A DNA stretch of 64,000 nt, taken from contig JAPFFF010000019.1 of assembly GCA_039105265.1 (NCBI GenBank), positions 2,202,501-2,266,500 of the forward strand, written 5' to 3'. The stretch's first letter is position 1; each line of letters begins with the position of its first letter. Both the position numbers and the translations under genes were made by a program. Below the pieces are notes generated by a model. It was not told the DNA's origin. It saw only the letters and a program-made list of their open reading frames with translations, and made no database searches. Source of the DNA: Tritrichomonas musculus (Eukaryota; Parabasalia; Tritrichomonadida; Tritrichomonadidae). Shown here in pieces: positions 46,032 through 56,300 of the stretch.

Positions 46032-48650
46032 CTAGAATATCTTCCATATGTGAGAGAACAGGGATGCCCAATAACTGTTAGGTGATAAACGTTTACTAAT
46101 ACGTGCCTTTCCAAGACCGAGATCACCATATGCAGTTTCTAGAGTATTCAAGTCCTTGGATTTCTCCAATATATATTCACCACGATCCCAATCGACCTTG
46201 GAAACATCCTTATTAAATTGCTTCATGAGCCATACATTAAATGGAGTTGCTTGACGCTTAGCCTTTGTATTACAAATTGTTTTCCAGACCTTCTTATAAG
46301 GAGATGCATGGACTAATTTGTAACCGTTGACTATAGCTGGAGTTCCACGTTTATCAACAAGTACGATATCATCAACACGGTCACCATTAAGGTCTGTAAT
46401 ATTATTTCCTAATGGGTCAATACTGTTGGTTGGTAATAATCTGTACTTGGGAACTCCATTCTCATCAAGATGTTTCAAACAATATTCCTCCGCGGTATCA
46501 CGAGCTGCTGCTGCTGGAATGTACTTAACTCGGAAGTTACCATTTATGACCATATCTAGGAAGTTCTTCTTGAAAGCTGAAGAATCAGCTGAGAGTGCGA
46601 GATTGCCAAACTTGTCTAAATGACCTTTAACATTTGTAAAGTCTTTACCTGAACGCTTACCTATGAGACCACTTCGTGATTCAATAGGCACCCTTACATA
46701 GTCATATTGTTGTTCTTTAGTATATTTGGATTTTGGCCTGTGTACCGAATCTGGTACTTGCTTAAGTGATTTCCCACCGTATACAATCGGAGGTTTAACA
46801 GGTGTCCTAACATATTTATATTTAGCTAGATGAGGTGCCTCAGCCTCAGACTCAGACTCAACCTCAGTATCACCTTCATCCTCATCCTCCTCACCATCAC
46901 CAATATCGATAATTCCATCATCATCATCATCAATTGCTTTAGTAGCCTTACTGGTTTTATGGGACATGTGTTCTTTAGGTGTAGAAAAAATGTTATTATT
47001 TGTATTCTCGCGATTGACATCTTTTTCGAAATCAGCTTCGATATCAGATTCGATACCCTCATAGACCCTAATCTTACTGATATACTTTTGTATATTTGAC
47101 ACCTCGGCTTCTGCTTTTGGAGTCTTTATGGTAAGCGATCGATCTTCTGCGATTGAATCCAAGTTATGTATGATGTCATCAACCATATCTCGAACCTCCC
47201 GAATCTCAAACTGGTTAAGTTCACGAGGTGCGCATTCGGGGTCCTCCGCAATGCGATAGTATTTGGGTAGTACCTCAATGATATCCTCAGGGAGAATACG
47301 CTTTGTGCGCAGCATGTCCATATCCTGATCAATCCTATCTGCACGAGTTCCGATTTCTGGGAATATATTCGACATCGATTGGGATTCCGCCTCCTCCTCT
47401 TCCTCTTCCTCCTCAAATTCTGGATTAACGGGTTGTCTATTGGGATCAGCATCAGCCCCAGAGGGACTGAGAGCTGTCGCATAATCAGGGGTGTCCTCGA
47501 TAGGGACTTCGCTTGGATCTCCTGGAGATTCCAATCCAGGAAAATCCGATAATGGTATCGATAGGGACTTCGCTTGGATCTCCTGTGGGTGTGCTATTGG
47601 GGGTTTCGGTTGGGATATCAAATATAGATTCGGATTTGTGAAGTAAGTCTCGACATATTTCGTAAGCCTTTTCTTCAACTTGTCAACCTGACTAGGATTA
47701 TTAAAGTCGGTGCTTACCAAAGCTTGACTCATCTCACCAATCGCATTTACTATCTCAGTCTCGTACGAATCTGGATAATAGATGATATGTCGAATATTAT
47801 TGATGACTTCCTCTGATACATCGCATTTACTAGATAAATACTCAAGAAGCTTACGGTAATCAAGAAGCTTACTGTACGGGACTTTACTACTATCCTCCTC
47901 TTCCCCTGAGTCTTCACCGGAGTCTTCACCTGAGTCTTCACCTGAGTCTTCCCCTGGAGGTTCCACGAGTGGATCTCCTTGGGGTTCCTCGATAGGGACT
48001 TCGCTTGAATCTCCTTGGGGTTCCACTTGAGGAAACTCCGATAATGGTTTCGATAGGGACTTCGCTTGGATCTCCTGGATTGGATCTCCTGGGGGTACTA
48101 TTGGGGGTTTCGGTTGGGGTGCTACGATAGGGACTTCGCTTGTATCTCCTTTGGGTTCCGCTTTGGGCTTCGACTGGGACTTCGCGATTGGATCTCCTTG
48201 GGGTTTCAAATATTTATTCGGATTTCTGAAGTAAATTGAAGCTTTCAGCGTAAGGAGGTTCTTCAAACTTTGAACAGACCTAGGATCATTAAAGTCGGTG
48301 CGTGCACAATCTTGCCTCATCTCATCGATAGCATTTACTATCTCATCGACGTACAAGTCTGAATTATTGATGACTTGTATCATATTATCGATGATTTCAT
48401 CTGTTACTCCGCATTCACTAGATAAAAACTTAAGGAGCTTACGGTATGCGGAGTACTTGACTTCACTATAAGCCTCCTCTTCACTTGGATCTCCTTGGGG
48501 TGCCACGATAGGGACTTCGCTTGGATCTCCTGGAGGTTCCACTTCAGGAAATTCCGATAATGGTATCTGTGGAGGTTTCGGTTGGGGTTTCAAATATAGA
48601 TTCGGATTTGTGAAGTAAGTCTCGGCATCATTTTTAAGTCTTTGCTTCAA
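46032..48650 (-). CDS. Conserved large Polinton protein (about 872 residues), paralog of 15040-17472
   Basis: The C-terminal 230 residues (FLDMVINGNFRVKYIPAAAARDTAEEYCLKHL...DPLGNNITDLNGDRVDDIVLVDKRGTP...) match the 810-residue protein of copy 1. The first 400 residues alternate a repeat domain (LLKFLSSECGVTDEIIDNMIQVINNSDLY, at least two copies) with Pro/Glu/Asp/Ser linkers built from the phrase GDPSEVPI and related forms. Acidic runs (GEDSGEDSGED, DGEEDEDEGDTE) are prominent. The 5' end has no ATG, so the start is uncertain. The neighbouring 171-residue gene carries the same repeat domain. The function is unknown; it is probably a virion or fibre-associated protein. Confidence 0.65.
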   Translation of the reverse strand: MKQRLKNDAETYFTNPNLYLKPQPKPPQIPLSEFPEVEPPGDPSEVPIVAPQGDPSEEEAYSEVKYSAYRKLLKFLSSECGVTDEIIDNMIQVINNSDLYVDEIVNAIDEMRQDCARTDFNDPRSVQSLKNLLTLKASIYFRNPNKYLKPQGDPIAKSQSKPKAEPKGDTSEVPIVAPQPKPPIVPPGDPIQEIQAKSLSKPLSEFPQVEPQGDSSEVPIEEPQGDPLVEPPGEDSGEDSGEDSGEDSGEEEDSSKVPYSKLLDYRKLLEYLSSKCDVSEEVINNIRHIIYYPDSYETEIVNAIGEMSQALVSTDFNNPSQVDKLKKRLTKYVETYFTNPNLYLISQPKPPIAHPQEIQAKSLSIPLSDFPGLESPGDPSEVPIEDTPDYATALSPSGADADPNRQPVNPEFEEEEEEEEAESQSMSNIFPEIGTRADRIDQDMDMLRTKRILPEDIIEVLPKYYRIAEDPECAPRELNQFEIREVRDMVDDIIHNLDSIAEDRSLTIKTPKAEAEVSNIQKYISKIRVYEGIESDIEADFEKDVNRENTNNNIFSTPKEHMSHKTSKATKAIDDDDDGIIDIGDGEEDEDEGDTEVESESEAEAPHLAKYKYVRTPVKPPIVYGGKSLKQVPDSVHRPKSKYTKEQQYDYVRVPIESRSGLIGKRSGKDFTNVKGHLDKFGNLALSADSSAFKKNFLDMVINGNFRVKYIPAAAARDTAEEYCLKHLDENGVPKYRLLPTNSIDPLGNNITDLNGDRVDDIVLVDKRGTPAIVNGYKLVHASPYKKVWKTICNTKAKRQATPFNVWLMKQFNKDVSKVDWDRGEYILEKSKDLNTLETAYGDLGLGKARISKRLSPNSYWASLFSHIWKIF

Positions 48651-48659
48651 AGTTTGTTT

Positions 48660-49175
48660 CTAACCAGCGTTATTCCTGTTGAATCCATTACACATATCAT
48701 CTATGTTTTTGAGCGACTGTCGTATCTCATCATTGTACAGATCTGGATTATTGATGACATGTATCATATTATCGATGATTTCTTTTGACACACCGCATAT
48801 AACATATAATAACCTAAGAGTACCACGGAGTTTGTTGTTCTGGACTTTATTCTGATAATATTCATATTTACTTGGGTCTTCGGAGTTTTTCAAATAATTC
48901 CTCAGTTCATATTGGAACTCTCGGAGCCTGTACGAAAGACGGTCCTTAGTACGTTCAACTTGATCAGCCTCAATGGGATCTGATCCTTGATTTGGCCATA
49001 CGCGCTTAAGCTCCAAGAACTTACTAAGCACCTTATCACCGTACAGATTTCTATCATTGGTGACACCTATCATAGCGTTGATGATATCATCTGTTGCTTT
49101 GCATTCAGTATATATAAACTTAAGGATATTACGGTCTCTGGCGCTCTTGACTTCATTATCAATACGGCTAAGCAT
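48660..49175 (-). CDS. Protein of the 872-residue-gene repeat domain (171 residues)
   Basis: It contains the same helical repeat twice (RNILKFIYTECKATDDIINAMIGVTNDRNLY and GTLRLLYVICGVSKEIIDNMIHVINNPDLY), as in the adjacent 872-residue protein, only a few bases downstream on the same strand. The two frames therefore belong to one family, and their relation as separate genes or parts of one fossil gene is not resolved. It is divergent from the fibre gene, 18 bp apart, so they share a promoter region, as in copy 1. Confidence 0.5.
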   Translation of the reverse strand: MLSRIDNEVKSARDRNILKFIYTECKATDDIINAMIGVTNDRNLYGDKVLSKFLELKRVWPNQGSDPIEADQVERTKDRLSYRLREFQYELRNYLKNSEDPSKYEYYQNKVQNNKLRGTLRLLYVICGVSKEIIDNMIHVINNPDLYNDEIRQSLKNIDDMCNGFNRNNAG

Positions 49176-49193
49176 ACCTTTATTTTATAGTAA

Positions 49194-50894
49194 ATGTTCA
49201 GTATAGAACAGAGTGGATTTTCAATAAAAGCGGCCACTATCGACGAGTTACTAATAGAATACATCAAAAAGTATGCATGTATGTGTCATAACAATGGGTC
49301 CAATGGCTCGAATATAACTGGTCCCAACCAGGAGCAAATCAAGGAACTCATTACGAGTACAGTTGGTGAGCAACTCGAAAAATATGCCTTAGCCAAGGAC
49401 CTTGAGTCATATGCTTTGCAAACCCAGCTATTCGACTATGTGAAAACCGAGGATTTCAATACGGAGATGCTGAAGTACGCATCTAGTGAAGATGTGGATA
49501 ATGCCATTGGGGAATTACGTGATTACATAGCCAAAAACTGTGCGCTATCTACTGAAATACCTGAGGTCCCTGAGAACATCGTTACGAGTGATTCATTGAG
49601 TACTGCTTTGGAACCATACGCGAAGCTTGCGAACTTAAGTGAGTATGCACTCGCTGAAGATATCCCTGAGATACCCACAGATTTGGTTAATGAATCTGCA
49701 CTGAGTACCGCATTGAACGATTATGCTTTGACAACAGATATGACCCATGCTATTGATCAAGTGAAAGGTGAAATCCCAGAGATTATTGAGGGTCAAACAA
49801 CTATTCAATTCACAATCGTCAATAATACAATCCCTGATTTGGACTACGACACATATCATGAACTGATTGAGCAATATGGGTTGGATATCGTCTCATCAGA
49901 CAGTTACTATACGGCCCACTATGTTCACGCAGACTATTCGTACAATGACGATGATGATAATCAACCCTCTCAGATACTGCATATCGACGGAAGTAGTTCT
50001 GGTCTATGGATACTGTATCAAAGCCATGAATTGATCAATCCAGGAACTGGTGATACACCGGAAATACTATCATGTTCAATTACCAAAACTGTCGAACCAA
50101 CAGACAAAAACGCTTATTCGGCTAGATATGTGTCGAACACTTATGCTCTCAAAACGGATATCCCAGAACCAGTTGACTTGACACCATATTATACTAGTGG
50201 TCAGGCTGATGAGAAGTTCGTCGATGAAGATGAGCTCGCATATGAATTAGATAAGTATGAGACCAAGGATGTGGCTGATGGGAAGTATGCGAAGCTTGCG
50301 AACTTAAGTGAGTATGCTCTCAAAACGGATATCCCTGAGGTACCAACAGATTTGGTTAATGAATCTGCACTGAGTACCGCGCTATATGGCACTGAATTGA
50401 ATATTGCATATCCAGCAAACTTATATGACGGTGCATATATTACCCCTAAGCCACCCAATGCTGGAGTTCATTTGGTATTTGATGTTAATTGGGGAGATAA
50501 TCAAGATGATGATATAGTGCATATTGATGTAATATTTAAACCAAATGGTTCTACTAGCACTTATGACAGCATGGACAGGTATGATAGCAATGGCAAACGC
50601 ATTGATAGAATAATATGGCGTTATGATGATGGACAAATTGTATATACATCATATATTGCAGCACATAGAAATAATAATCCAATAGCATATAATTTCAGTA
50701 GAGCTCAAATCGAATCACCATTTATCAAAGACTCGAATGTTGTTGATGGAAGTCCAGAACGATTCACAATTCAATGTGCGCAGAATGATAGTGGTTGTGT
50801 AGTCCCAGATGAATATATCAGAAGGGTATTAACAACCAAAAATATTATCGTGAAGTTCAAACTAGACATGCGGATAGGGATAATTGTGGGATAA
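49194..50894 (+). CDS. Fibre-like protein, copy 3, N-terminal part
   Basis: The N-terminal block (MFSIEQSGFSIKAATIDELLIEYIKKYAC) and repeats of the type YAKLANLSEYALKTDIPEVP match the copy-1 region at 17487-20050. Repeats are more numerous and the beta-rich central domain (QTTIQFTIVNNTIPDLDYDTYHELIEQYGLDIVSSDSYY) is nearly identical. The ATG lies 18 bp from the divergent 171-residue gene. The end of the frame lies in a 1.6-kb inserted DNA transposon. The assignment as a trimeric fibre is by analogy with phage tail fibres. Confidence 0.72.
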   Translation: MFSIEQSGFSIKAATIDELLIEYIKKYACMCHNNGSNGSNITGPNQEQIKELITSTVGEQLEKYALAKDLESYALQTQLFDYVKTEDFNTEMLKYASSEDVDNAIGELRDYIAKNCALSTEIPEVPENIVTSDSLSTALEPYAKLANLSEYALAEDIPEIPTDLVNESALSTALNDYALTTDMTHAIDQVKGEIPEIIEGQTTIQFTIVNNTIPDLDYDTYHELIEQYGLDIVSSDSYYTAHYVHADYSYNDDDDNQPSQILHIDGSSSGLWILYQSHELINPGTGDTPEILSCSITKTVEPTDKNAYSARYVSNTYALKTDIPEPVDLTPYYTSGQADEKFVDEDELAYELDKYETKDVADGKYAKLANLSEYALKTDIPEVPTDLVNESALSTALYGTELNIAYPANLYDGAYITPKPPNAGVHLVFDVNWGDNQDDDIVHIDVIFKPNGSTSTYDSMDRYDSNGKRIDRIIWRYDDGQIVYTSYIAAHRNNNPIAYNFSRAQIESPFIKDSNVVDGSPERFTIQCAQNDSGCVVPDEYIRRVLTTKNIIVKFKLDMRIGIIVG

Positions 50895-52465
50895 AAAATT
50901 ATCCTTATTTCCAATTTTGTTTAAAATTGTCCCGTTTTAAAATTTATAAAAAAGAAGCCAAAATTCATTTCAATTTTTTTTCTGAGGTATCCTCAAAAAG
51001 TATGTTATTAATTTTATTATTAATTTTCCCTTGGGACTTTGAGAAAAATAAAAGAAATTAATTACTTTTTATGAATTTTTTAATAAAGATTTTAAGAAAA
51101 AGTTAACAAAAATATAAATATTTTATCCTTTCAAATTTGAGAGCTTTAGCTTAAAGGTAATAATAAATAAATCGAAGCTCAAAGTATTGAGTTCGAAAGA
51201 AAACCGATTTCTTTTTTTTTTATTTCTATATACATTCTTTAATTTTGTTTCAATTACGTCCCAAGGGAAATACTTATCTTATTTTTATTTTTAAAAGTAA
51301 ATTTTGCAAAATCAGTATATATTAATAACATTTTATTATTATTATTATTTTTATAATATTAATGAAAAGTTTAGTTTTACATATATAACCTAAATTGAAA
51401 AAATAGATTATATGTAAAACTAAACTTTTCATTAATTAAATTATGTCTAGCTCACACTTAATTTGAGGAAATCGCCAACACCCTCTCAATTATACATTTT
51501 TTTTTTAAAAAATTATATTCAAATTGCCAACACCCTCTCAATTAATATTAATTTGTTTTAATCTAATATGAATAATAGTTATGTAAAGATATATGAATAA
51601 AACAATTAAATAAATATAAATTATTCAATACGATATTATAAGATTAATTATTAAATAAAAAATTAAGTGTGCATTTTATAAAGATGTTATATTAAAGAAT
51701 TTGCATTTATTGAAGATATTCATTTTTAATAAATTTAAGTTGAAGATAATAAATATTAATTAATTATTGAATGCTATAATTAATTTATTTTGTTTTGCTT
51801 GTTGAATAATTGTAAATGTCAACAAGCAAAACAAAATAAAACAACTATATTTTATAAAATAAAGTCTACTTATATAGAGGGATAATTTTAACTTAGTTTG
51901 TTCGGGATAATTCTCCTTATCCCTAGGAGGAAATAAGGCCAATTTTACACGGTTTAATTGAATTTTTGATCTAAGGAGAGAGGGATTAAATCCCGAACAA
52001 ACTAAGTCAAAATTATCCCGAACAAACTAAGTCAATATAAATAAATATTAATATCTTGGTTTAATAAATATTTATAAATAAAATTATAATAAAATTTAAA
52101 TTAGCATTTTGGATTGAATTAAAATAGATTTATTTTATTTAAAGAAAATTAATATAAAAAGTTGAGAATTAGAATATTTTAAAAATGTGAAGAAAAAATT
52201 GTATTAAAAAAAAACAATTCAAAATTTTATATAATAAAATAGAAAAAGTTTAAAATTAAATCAAATTTAAAAATATAAATATCTCAAAATTAAATGAATA
52301 ATATTTAAATATTAAATATTAATTAAAGTAAATATAATATATTATTACAATAAATATAATAAATATGTTTGATTTAGTTTTTTATGTAAAAATATTAATT
52401 ATCCCTTAGGGATAGGGAGGGATTTGAATCATCCACATACAAATCGGGAAGTATCCGCATGTCTA
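50863..52465. mobile_element. Non-autonomous DNA transposon (1.60 kb) in fibre gene, 8-bp target duplication
   Basis: Terminal inverted repeats are TAGACATGCGGATA (14 bp) at both ends, and GTTCAAAC is duplicated at 50855-50862 and 52466-52473. The interior is very AT-rich with several internal palindromes (for example around 51363-51433, and CTTGTTGA/TCAACAAG at 51785-51838) and short direct repeats (CCAACACCCTCTCAATT twice), but no transposase. An 8-bp duplication fits hAT-like transposition. The ends differ from the 1.42-kb element at 2.9 kb, so these are separate families. Confidence 0.82.
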
Positions 52466-52631
52466 GTTCAAACGAAATGCTGATGATGCGACATATGAAG
52501 AAGCCGAATATACGTATTCTGGTCGAAAGGGTGCAAATCTCATATACAAATCAACCGGGGGTGATGCGACAGCTCTCAGTCCCTCCGGGGGTGAATCAAT
52601 AGATATTCGTGTAGCTACACGTGTCGTCTCA

Positions 52632-53228
52632 TTGAGAGCTGCTGATGATACACTAACCAATATATATGATGCGTCTATCACATTAATCAGCAACCAACAT
52701 GTGAGCGATGATATGATCACTTCGGTGAAATATGTTGATGGGAAATATGCACTGAAATCATATGTTGATGAACTTCACGCAATCGCCAGTACAACCATCA
52801 CCCACTACTCCCCAATCGAGTCATCAGTTAACACCATCACCGATTTCGTCATTGGAGCTCCAGTATATATGACCGGCAAGGTATATCATCGTGAGGACTC
52901 GAAATGGGTCCCTAGCACTGAAGCTGACACCACTGATTGCATATGTAGTGTGAAGACCACTGGTACCTGGAAGGAGTATGTTGGTATATGCGTGAGAATC
53001 GATGAAGCCAATGGTTGTATCACATTCTCCACTCATGGGGATTACATGGTTAAGGTCGAGGACTCCTCATGCTATTCCATTGGGGATGAGGTATTTATCG
53101 ATAACGCTGATAATAAACTGAAGATACTCACTGGTGAGACCGCGATAACCTCAAAAATAAATCGTATGACCGTGGGCATCATAACTGGTATCATCAACGG
53201 ATCCACATTAGCTGTGTTTAAGGCCTAA
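52632..53228 (+). CDS. Fibre-like protein, copy 3, C-terminal part
   Basis: The frame carries the conserved fibre head (SPIESSVNTITDFVIGAPVYMTGKVY...CICSVKTTGTWKEYVGICVRID...SIGDEVFIDNADNKL) and a YALK-type repeat ahead of it. It is the counterpart of the C-terminal half of the copy-1 region (18650-20050). Its 5' end has no ATG because the inserted transposon separates it from the rest of the fibre region. Confidence 0.7.
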   Translation: MRAADDTLTNIYDASITLISNQHVSDDMITSVKYVDGKYALKSYVDELHAIASTTITHYSPIESSVNTITDFVIGAPVYMTGKVYHREDSKWVPSTEADTTDCICSVKTTGTWKEYVGICVRIDEANGCITFSTHGDYMVKVEDSSCYSIGDEVFIDNADNKLKILTGETAITSKINRMTVGIITGIINGSTLAVFKA

Positions 53229-53316
53229 TTATCGGGAAAGCATTTTTGCTGTTCCAGGGATTTAGTGGTTATCTCCATGAAATCCGGGTCGACGGGATTT
53301 CCCGTACACCCAATAT

Positions 53317-56300
53317 TCAATTCGAATTGCATATAATATAGTCCCCTGATGTGAGTCCGTGGATGAATGGTGCACATGATTGGTTCTCGAGGACAATCAT
53401 TTTGGTGTGTGTCCCAGTGAGAGCATTCTTGTTTACCGTGATCTTGGACATCGTCATCTCACTGATTTTGCTCTGGATTTTGTTATTCATGACCATCTGT
53501 AGATTGATATTTTTGCCAACCTTCACACCACCATTGTCGATGATGTCCTTGTAATCATCACTTGTAATATGGTTTTTCTTGAGGGAGACACCCTTGAGTT
53601 TGAGTGCCTTGGTCACAGCTCCACTATTAAATATGGTGTAGCACTTGGGGGCTAACGCTATCATATTCTCACCATATTTCTCAATGCAGAGACCCAGTAT
53701 TTTCTTCTCATCAGCGATTGTATTTATATTGGGATTCGGCATGAACTTATATATGTTCTCATCATAGAATGCCCTATTCTTGATGATGTATTTGAACTCT
53801 TGATCGGACCCCTTGGTATCATCACCAGCAACCGCAAAATATGCACTATCAGTGTCCCCCTCTATGAAATGGAATCGCTCCACATCAAGGCACTTGTACA
53901 TGAACTCGTATATGAATGTGAGATACCAGAATTTGGCATTATCTAGAGTCCAGAATGACTCCTGAAGGCATGTCGTGCATTTGAAGCTCTTTGGGTTCAT
54001 CTGGAGTAGATAGTTGTCATCACTCAATTTGGTGCCACTGAAATAGTTGTCGTAGATGATATTCTGGAAGGTCTTATCGCGTGAGCATATCTTGATTTTG
54101 GAGAACTTCTCGGTGTTCATCCCATCGTACCCATATGAGCCATTCATGCTGATCTTATAAAATTTTTCATTCGCTACGCTCAAGTCTTGTTCCAAGCCAT
54201 TCGCTACACTCAAGTCGCTTTCAGCGCCATTTCCCCCAGCAGCTCCAGAGATGATATCCTGACGGCGTTTCATGAACTCGCTAACGAATGGGTTGAATCC
54301 ACGGTGAGCCTCATATTTGGTGAGACTCTTGATATCCTCAATGACAAGTCCATGGTCGAGGAGGAACCAGAGGTAGTAATTCGAGAATGTCTGATAGGTA
54401 CCCATTGTATCAACACTCATGGTCAGCTTCCGTTCAGTTTTGTCAACAGATGGGAGCTTATTGTGAGTCATGTAGTCGTGCATATATGTACCAATTGTGG
54501 CCTCATCATTGGTGATATCGAAATTGCGAAATACAGGTGGGAAATTGATGAAGTAGTTGATTTTGGATATTGGGCATTTCAACATGACCTCCGCTTTGAA
54601 CAGGAATTTGGGATGCTTTTGGAGCTTCTGGCTGTTGATGATATACATGCATGTGTTGTAGGTCTTCATATTTTTGACCCCATCCTTGTACACCTCGAAT
54701 CGCTCCATCATGGAACCTGGCATATACATGACTCCCCCGTGATATGGATTGGCATCATGTTTGGTTGAACTGAATGCTGATGGGTATAAGCTGTTGAAAT
54801 CGACTCCAACAATATGAGTCATTGTGTGTGGGGTATCATATGAGATTACCTTGTGATCAACGGCGTTGTATCTAAAACGGTTTATTTTGGTATGACCCTT
54901 GATGTTGACTCGATGCATGACATTGGATAGACCACCAGTGATGTTGTTCCGTAAGCTGTAATACTCCTGTTCGTCATTGATGAGTGTTGGGAGATGCATC
55001 ATCTTGCAGTACTTCTTCAGCTGAATTCGGAGTTTGGTTATATTGGGGTCATCACGACTGCGAAGTCTGTTGCATTCCGCACAAGCGAGTTTACAGTTAC
55101 TGAGTTCATGACCGATATCATTATTGATTCTATCAAGAGTAGGTCTGTTGGTCCATGTGAAGTGCTCACCACAGAGATGGCACTTGCCTGTATCTGGATT
55201 GTTGTACATCTCCATGAACTTATCGAATTGCTCCTCACAAACACATTTATCGAGGTTCCTGGGTTTGTCCTTATGAGATTGATTGTATTTGACATCCTGG
55301 TTATAGTAGTTCTCGCATTTGAATCGCCACCAATCGAGGTTTGGTTTGAATTTGTTAATGGGATTCTGTATAGAGTATTCGGCATTTGGATTGAATTCCT
55401 TATATGCGAGTGCATACTTGATACAGGATGCATTCTTGCTTAGCGATAGGTTTGAGATGAGGTCCACATTGTACTGCGCATTGAGTGCAATCAGGTTGTC
55501 AATGGGTTTGATCATCATCTCGACATCATTATCATTGTATGCAAGTAGGTAGTCCCATCGGGTTTTATAGTTTTTGGCATCCTCGAGATATAGTTTGTAA
55601 TCATCTGGTGTCAATGGGTTCTTCTGGTTGAGATAGCTGTAGAACGCCTCATACTCAAATGGCTCTGCTTTTGAGAGGACCTCATTGTAGTTCTCAGTGT
55701 TGATGGCTTCATATGGGAACACACCCTTAGAGCTATTCTCAACTCCCCCAAAGTCTACACCGCAAGCCATGCTTGAGCCGAAATCTTCGCCGAATTGCCT
55801 TAATGTACCTCCAGCGACGAATGATTGTGCATCGATGAATCGCAACTTGGTATCGTATTTGGGTGACTTCAATATGAACTGCTTCAGTGAGGATGTGGTA
55901 CCAATGATGCTATTGGGCTCAACACTCCAGAACATATTTCGCTTGGCTGAACTGTAGTTGAGATACTCCTTGAATAGGTTGCTATCGAATCTACTCGAGT
56001 TGAATCCAAATACGGTTATCACATTCAGGTTGCGATCAATGGTTTTGAGATTGTCAACTGGTTGATTGATGAAGGATTTCATGTATTGAACCTTATCGTG
56101 ATACACCTGCTTGGATTGCTCAAACAACCACTCGATCCACTTGATGATGAACTCAGCTGAATCTCTTAATGAGAAGTGCTTTGTGGTACAACCCGATTGT
56201 GATTTGACACATGATGATACGCTAAGGGGAATCAGTCGTGAGTTGATGGTTGTGGATGAACCAATAAATGCATTCACAGGCTGTTCAACAGTTTCGAAAT

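Noticed and set aside
55065-55180. Intein in PolB
   Set aside because: The HNH motif might suggest one, but no Cys/Ser N-terminal and His-Asn C-terminal splicing motifs are seen around it, and the domain is only about 40-90 residues.
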